Assembly (NCBI GenBank): GCA_030704615.1
Contig: CM060734.1
Location: forward strand, 61,148,042-61,212,041
DNA from: Takakia lepidozioides
Lineage: Eukaryota > Streptophyta > Takakiopsida > Takakiales > Takakiaceae
Direction: 5' to 3'
DNA length: 64,000 nucleotides
The notes under the pieces were generated by a model. It worked only from the letters and a program-made list of their open reading frames with translations. It made no database searches and was not told the origin of the DNA. Made by a program: the position numbers and the translations under genes. Below, piece by piece: positions 59,576 through 64,000 of the stretch (positions are counted from its first letter, which is position 1; each line of letters starts with the position of its first letter).

Positions 59576-60802
59576 CTACAAGAAGGGATCAAAGGGGTTG
59601 TTTGAGTGGGAAAGCAAGGGCTTTCCTGGCAATGCAGGAGAATCTGGACAGAATAAGGCTATGCCATTCCCATCCGAGAACCCACCACCACGGTCCACAG
59701 GCCTGAAGGTGTCACCCCCTGCAGTATACTCCCTTTCAGCACCACTCACAGCTTTCCCAAGTTGCCTAGTAAGCAGGGCGGGTTCATCATCTTCACTGCC
59801 AAACACAGACAAGGGTATAGAGAGAGGCCCACCATCAACAGCCTCAATATCCTGCCCCAATTTTTCAAGGACCGACACCGATAGCGCATCTGCAATGGGC
59901 CGAATGACAAGTATGCCTTCACCCACAGTGGTGGAGAGAAGCACAGTGAGGAAGCCCAGAAAGCCAAGCCCCTCAAAGGCCAGGTTGGTTGGCCGTGTGA
60001 GCACTGACATCCCTAGGAGCAGGACGTGTAGTGGCAGCAGAAATAGCAGTGAAGCCAGCAAGCGATACACCCGCCTCTGGAGGCGGCGATTGATGACCAC
60101 CCCCACCATGCGCCAACCCAGCAACAGGAAGTAGGCACTGTAAATTACACCAAATGCAGCCAGGACAAGAGTGCTTAGCAGTGGGTAGGTGCAAACCGCT
60201 GCCGCCTCGTGGCTCTCCATCACGACCTCCTCAAATGCTCGAGTAAAGTAGATTGGTAGTCGTCGGTGGTAGCCTTCATTCGCCGTGTTGTACCCCTTTC
60301 TGAACTCAAAGCTAGGGCTAATCACGACAAAGAAAAGCTGCAACAGGAACACCGGCAAGCAGCACATGAGGATGAGAGCCACTACCTTGCCATTCCATCT
60401 CTTCCTTGGAGTGAAGGGCGCATTGCGAAGGGAACCGTGCACCAAAAACAGGGCAGTGAGGAAGAAGCAGGGCTCCAAGAAGCCAAGGGAGGAGAGGATG
60501 TAGAGGCGGCACATATTGGCCTGCCACTGAAAGCTGAGAGAATGCAGCGGCCAGTTTGGACGGCGCAGCAAGGGCAGGCGCAGGAGCTCGACAAGGCTCC
60601 AAACTACCGCCAGCACGATGAGGATGATGCGCACGATCCATAGAGCGTTGAAGTCCTGAAGGGCCTGCAGACGCCCGCGCTGAATACGGGCTCTGAAGTG
60701 CAGCACATAGCCAACGCACCCAACCCCTACACAGCACAGCAGGATGACCAGCACCAGCGTCACTACGCCAAGAGCATACACGGCAGTACTGGTCAGGGGC
60801 AT
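59576..60802 (-). CDS. Multi-pass (about seven TM) membrane protein, plant-specific family
   Basis: A single-exon gene of 408 residues. About seven hydrophobic segments are visible: residues 8-35, 56-77, 97-121, 138-163, 203-230, 244-266 and 275-300. The conserved-looking block LQALQDFNALWIVRIILIV precedes TM2. The roughly 100-residue C-terminal tail (after VIRPIADAL) is polar, with an acidic FGSEDDEPALL motif. The sequence resembles an uncharacterised plant membrane-protein family annotated only as transmembrane or candidate 7TM protein. I cannot assign a function, and it does not look like TOM1/THH1. The ATG at 60802 is the first in frame and directly precedes TM1. It is convergent with the galactosyltransferase gene. 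Confidence 0.85.
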   Translation of the reverse strand: MPLTSTAVYALGVVTLVLVILLCCVGVGCVGYVLHFRARIQRGRLQALQDFNALWIVRIILIVLAVVWSLVELLRLPLLRRPNWPLHSLSFQWQANMCRLYILSSLGFLEPCFFLTALFLVHGSLRNAPFTPRKRWNGKVVALILMCCLPVFLLQLFFVVISPSFEFRKGYNTANEGYHRRLPIYFTRAFEEVVMESHEAAAVCTYPLLSTLVLAAFGVIYSAYFLLLGWRMVGVVINRRLQRRVYRLLASLLFLLPLHVLLLGMSVLTRPTNLAFEGLGFLGFLTVLLSTTVGEGILVIRPIADALSVSVLEKLGQDIEAVDGGPLSIPLSVFGSEDDEPALLTRQLGKAVSGAEREYTAGGDTFRPVDRGGGFSDGNGIALFCPDSPALPGKPLLSHSNNPFDPFL

Positions 60803-61556
60803 TACCCAATCTCCACTCTTCTCTGCACATCAGCGCTCCCTTACTGCATCGACGATTGAGTCTATCCCTCCTTACCTCTCTGCCATTCCACCAGCTCTTC
60901 CCTACCTACCTTGCCCAAAGCTTCCCTCCTTGCGTACTGTTCGTCGTTCTCCCAGTGCTGCCTGTGAGTTGGGTCAAACTTCACCTACAATAACCCTAGA
61001 AAATGATCCTTCTCACCCAAATTGCCGGAGCCCCTGATGAAGCATCTACCATAGCCATCCCTCTTTCTGCAAAAACAAAGCGAAAACTGTTGCTGCTCGC
61101 GTGGGACCACCCGCTTCCAGCCATATGCCTCTCCCTTCTCAGTTCCCTAGTCTACAACCTCCAACCGAATTCTCTCACCCGTTTTCGCATGATCTCACAG
61201 CCACTACAAACCTCCCAGTATCTTCGCTGTTAACGATTGCAACTGCCAATGTACGCGACGAAGAATGGTGAGCTAGATGTCAGAATTGGTGCCCGCAGAG
61301 CGCCCGACGGCATGAGAAGGCAGCTGCTACACACCAATCGCGCTCATAAAAGTCTCCCCAGCCTAATTTGAAGCAAATCTGCCATTACAAAGGGCCATTG
61401 GGGCACAGGGTTCAGCTAAGTCGCCAGAAATCATCCACCGTAGCTTCTCCGCAGCGGAATTCTACGCAAGTATCCGCATACAAAACACCTGCAAGAGCAT
61501 CGGAAGGCCTCGCCCCGTCCCCGCAGAGCAAAGCGAGCAAATGCGAGTGCACAGAG

Positions 61557-61618
<62 letters not shown>

Positions 61619-62757
61619 CGACGATGCGAGGGAGGAGCCCTAAAACTGTGATTTGGAGGAGCTGACAGGCTGGCGACAGCGGAGCCTCCACCTTTAGGTC
61701 TGGTACAGGTTCGGCACACCGAGAGGTACGGGGCGAGGCCCGTCACCGTCCGCCTTAGGTTCGGATTGCCGCGGTCAAAATGATGGATGAATAGTTTCTC
61801 GTCCGCAATACAGTCGCACAACGAGAAATTAACGGGCAGCGGGCTGAGTGGCCGCATGTTTTTCGAGCCTGCCCGCCCACAGTGTGAGTGGAAGCCAAGC
61901 CGCGAGACGAGAGCAGCTGCGCTTGTTGCTTGGTGGGCTTCTGGTGGTCTTGTGAGAGACATGCGTGTGAGGTTTCGTTGGGGTCCATTTCATTCCTTCT
62001 TCCTGGCAAGACTGGGGTCCCATGTAGTGTCATTGAGTTTCACCCAGTGAGATTTTGAAAAGGTTCCCAGGATATAAGTAGTACGAGGCGTGGAAATGAC
62101 AGTGGAGATTGTGGTGGCCAGGCAATCGACACAGTTGCTTGATCACATACAGCAGAGACCTAGCTTAACAGTTGGTGGATAGCTAGTGTACATAAACTGG
62201 ACTCTCTCATGAAGTTTTGAAGTGATGAAGAAAAGAAGCATTTAGAAAGAAAGCACGAGTGAGAGTTTTGCGAGTTTGTACCGAAGAGTCGATTCAAATG
62301 GGTGGAACAAACATGTGGCCTAGACCTAAGAACTCACATGCAAATTCATCATCGTTCTTAGCTAGCATTCTCTTCAGGTCACAGACTTTGCTATTGGCAA
62401 TCACTCTAGCTCTGGGCATAATCTTCTTCTCAAGAGAGTAGCTAAAATATCCGGGATATGTCACCACTTCATGAATTGGACGCCCCATGCCATTGACTAA
62501 GTAATCAAGCTTGGGTCTAACACTGCCTCAATGTTGTAGCCGAGTATAGGTGGGAAATGACACCCCATGTATGCCACATCCCTTTGGCTGAGACCCCTAG
62601 CTCGCTAGTAGGCCATCCTGAAACACACACAAGACAGTCAAGGCACTACTTATAGCACACAAACTGATACCAAATTGGACTCACTCTCCCATCATGACTC
62701 ACCATATTACTCTCCTTCTAACCCAGCACTTTTTTTAGTCAAGTAGCTCAGAACTGC
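60803..62757. other. Upstream region of the 7TM gene and intergenic DNA
   Basis: No gene recognised. Contains a GA microsatellite at 61561-61609. The first 450 bp are pyrimidine-rich on the plus strand and are probably leader and promoter of the 7TM gene. Confidence 0.35.
61561..61609. repeat. GA dinucleotide microsatellite
   Basis: About 24 uninterrupted GA units. GAGA tracts near plant promoters can bind BPC/GAF proteins; here it is about 760 bp upstream of the 7TM gene start. Confidence 0.9.
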
Positions 62758-62937
62758 TTCGAGTGGAAGTATAAGAAAACCTCCCGTGCGGTCTTTGCGT
62801 CTAATATCAAATGCACACTGGAAAGGAAGGTGAAATTTCAGAGGGAGTTGGGGGTCCACAGTGATCGCTTCTGGCAGGTGATACATGTGTATCCCGAGAT
62901 GCTTTCCATTAGTGTGGAGGCCTCTTTACGACCAAGG
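62758..62937 (+). pseudogene. mTERF-like repeat fragment
   Basis: An open stretch reads AVFASNIKCTLERKVKFQRE, then LGVHSDRFWQVIHVYPEML and SISVEASLRPRL. The pattern 'P-x-x-L ... S-x-E-x-x-L-x-P' with a following 'elG' matches about one and a half mTERF motifs, which bind organellar nucleic acid. A possible donor (AG|GTTAGT) follows at 62938. There is no start and too few repeats for a gene, so it is a remnant or a lone exon. Assignment is tentative. Confidence 0.4.
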
Positions 62938-63580
62938 TTAGTTAATGTCTACCCGCATTTACCTGTTGACCAGATCTTAATTGGACCAGGGATGGATGGG
63001 ACTTTCCCAGATACAGCAGAAGCTATGATCTCCCATGGGTTGCCACTCACTTCAGCAGTGTTATCGGCAAGCAGTGGCCACGCTTGCTTTGGTGGGTGTC
63101 TTGGTAGTACATAGAGGCCTGGGCATATTCTCTCCAAGATTTGTGGATTGTTCCCATAAAGCGCATAAGAGCTATCCTCACCACACCTTCAAAAGTAAGT
63201 TGCTCCTCATTACATCTACAATGTTCAAGATACCTCCATGACAAAACATCTCAGTACTCATCAGTTGCTGAGTCTATGATAAATCCTAAATTAGGCAAAA
63301 AAGGAACTGGCCATTTGACTTTTCCTCCTTTCTCTCGGAGTAGTCGTGACTGGCCAGCGCCTCCCTGCGATAATATGCAGGGCACTACCACAATGCATGT
63401 ACTGGTACTAGATAAGTGGAGACCAGTGTAAGCAATCTTACATTCTTGATGGGCATCAACGTCCTTCTGCTTTTTTTATCTGGTCCAATCCATCATCCTT
63501 TCCTTCCTATCTTCCACGAGAGAACAAGTCATCAATATATGAATCGAGACGTTTGTTTTGTTTTGTTTTGTTTTGTAGAT

Positions 63581-63748
63581 TTGAGAGGTCCCAAACCGCG
63601 GGTCCCCAGCCTTGGTGCTTGGTACCGTTGGAAAGCCCTTGATGAGGAGGGGTGCACGGGCTTGGTCTCATGATTTTTGGACCTGCGGTGTGGGAGATGT
63701 GGAATTTCAAGTACTTTAGGTCGCTGAAAATTCCCGAAAAATAGAAAA
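63581..63748 (-). repeat. Dispersed repeat, copy C (inverted)
   Basis: Reverse-complement copy of the family at 26781-27190. Its sense-strand end is followed by a tail CTACAAAACAAAACAAAAC (plus-strand GTTTTG repeats at 63551-63575). Confidence 0.75.
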
Positions 63749-63760
63749 GTGGGAATTCCT

Positions 63761-63846
63761 GGGACAATGGTTGGAGCCTCGAGAGGAGAGATTCCAAGGG
63801 AAAGGTCTCCGGTTCAAATCTGGTCGTAGGCTCTGTGGAAAAAAAA
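63761..63846 (+). repeat. tRNA-like / SINE-like segment with short A tail
   Basis: A B-box GGTTCAAATC lies at 63811-63820 and an A-box-like TGGTTGGAGCC at 63768-63778. The segment ends in eight A residues (63839-63846). It may be a short tRNA-derived retroposon; it differs in sequence from the SINE-like copy at 34848. Confidence 0.4.
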
Positions 63847-63851
63847 TGCAT

Positions 63852-64000
63852 TTGGACTTAGATGACATGGACCCTTGGGCCAACGGCAGAGGCTACCCTA
63901 GAGGTCGCACTTGGGCCTCGACATAGGAGACGCACTTGCATACATAGGAGATTGCACTTGGGCTTAGATGACACTTGACACTTGGGCCAACGGCACGGGC
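63852..64000. repeat. Direct repeats at window end
   Basis: A unit with TTAGATGACA, CTTGGGCCAACGGCA and GGC occurs at about 63852-63890 and again at 63962-64000, with GCACTTGGGC words between. The array continues past the window edge. Confidence 0.6.

Noticed and set aside
61368-61962. Open frames with Arg-Glu or Ser-Leu runs on both strands
   Set aside because: They are readings of the GA microsatellite at 61561-61609 and have no homology elsewhere.
1-64000. CRISPR arrays, operons or bacterial-type signals
   Set aside because: All recognised genes are eukaryotic with GT-AG introns; the tandem repeats found have no spacer structure.

Overview
The window is nuclear DNA of a green plant (streptophyte). 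The recovered genes are plant-type families with many short exons and GT-AG introns: an AGP hydroxyproline galactosyltransferase, a LOG-type protein, a plant-type purple acid phosphatase, eL15, EFL1 and CCT-delta. About half of the window is transposon or repeat. The retroelement content (a Gypsy element carrying a DNA methyltransferase and a PHD finger) suggests a seedless lineage such as a charophyte alga, bryophyte, lycophyte or fern. The species cannot be fixed from the sequence. All exon models were assembled by hand from splice sites and reading phase. The six spliced models all give lengths divisible by three and near the family norm.

Layout. 1-7 kb is transposon-derived: a broken Ulp1-like (C48) protease on the + strand, a broken MULE transposase on the - strand, and several tracts of GGACTG-type repeats. 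9.3-12.7 kb holds a complete six-exon purple acid phosphatase (+). 13.9-15.8 kb holds ribosomal protein eL15 (-) with a 4-nt first coding exon. 17.3-19.2 kb holds a LOG/lysine-decarboxylase-like gene (+). 19.7-24.1 kb holds EFL1 (+), the GTPase that releases eIF6 from 60S subunits. 24.1-29.2 kb has no recognised gene but contains two copies of a dispersed repeat and a hAT-like non-autonomous element with an 8-bp target duplication. 29.2-34.4 kb holds CCT4 (-) in twelve exons. 34.8-51.3 kb is a nest of retroelements: a SINE-like copy, an LTR, a degenerate Gypsy element, a tandem TRIM array, and an L1-like LINE. 51.8-57.8 kb holds a 13-exon Hyp-O-galactosyltransferase (+). 59.6-60.8 kb holds an intronless multi-pass membrane protein (-). 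The last 3 kb holds an mTERF-like remnant and repeats.

The most notable system is the Gypsy element at about 36.1-43.9 kb (- strand). Its order is gag, two CCHC knuckles, protease, a C5-cytosine DNA methyltransferase, reverse transcriptase, RNase H, integrase and a C-terminal PHD finger. The methyltransferase motifs I, IV, VI, VIII, IX and X are all legible. It joins a DNA-methylation writer and a putative histone-tail reader to one retrotransposon, although this copy is inactivated by stops, frameshifts and a foreign insert in its integrase. Directly upstream is a second unusual structure: a TRIM array with 145-bp LTRs that contain a nearly complete tRNA-like fold with A and B boxes, in the way that Cassandra elements carry 5S rRNA.

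The host genes are mostly housekeeping. EFL1 and eL15 both serve the 60S ribosomal subunit, CCT4 folds actin and tubulin, and the galactosyltransferase acts on wall arabinogalactan proteins. Nothing indicates co-regulation; they are independent transcription units.
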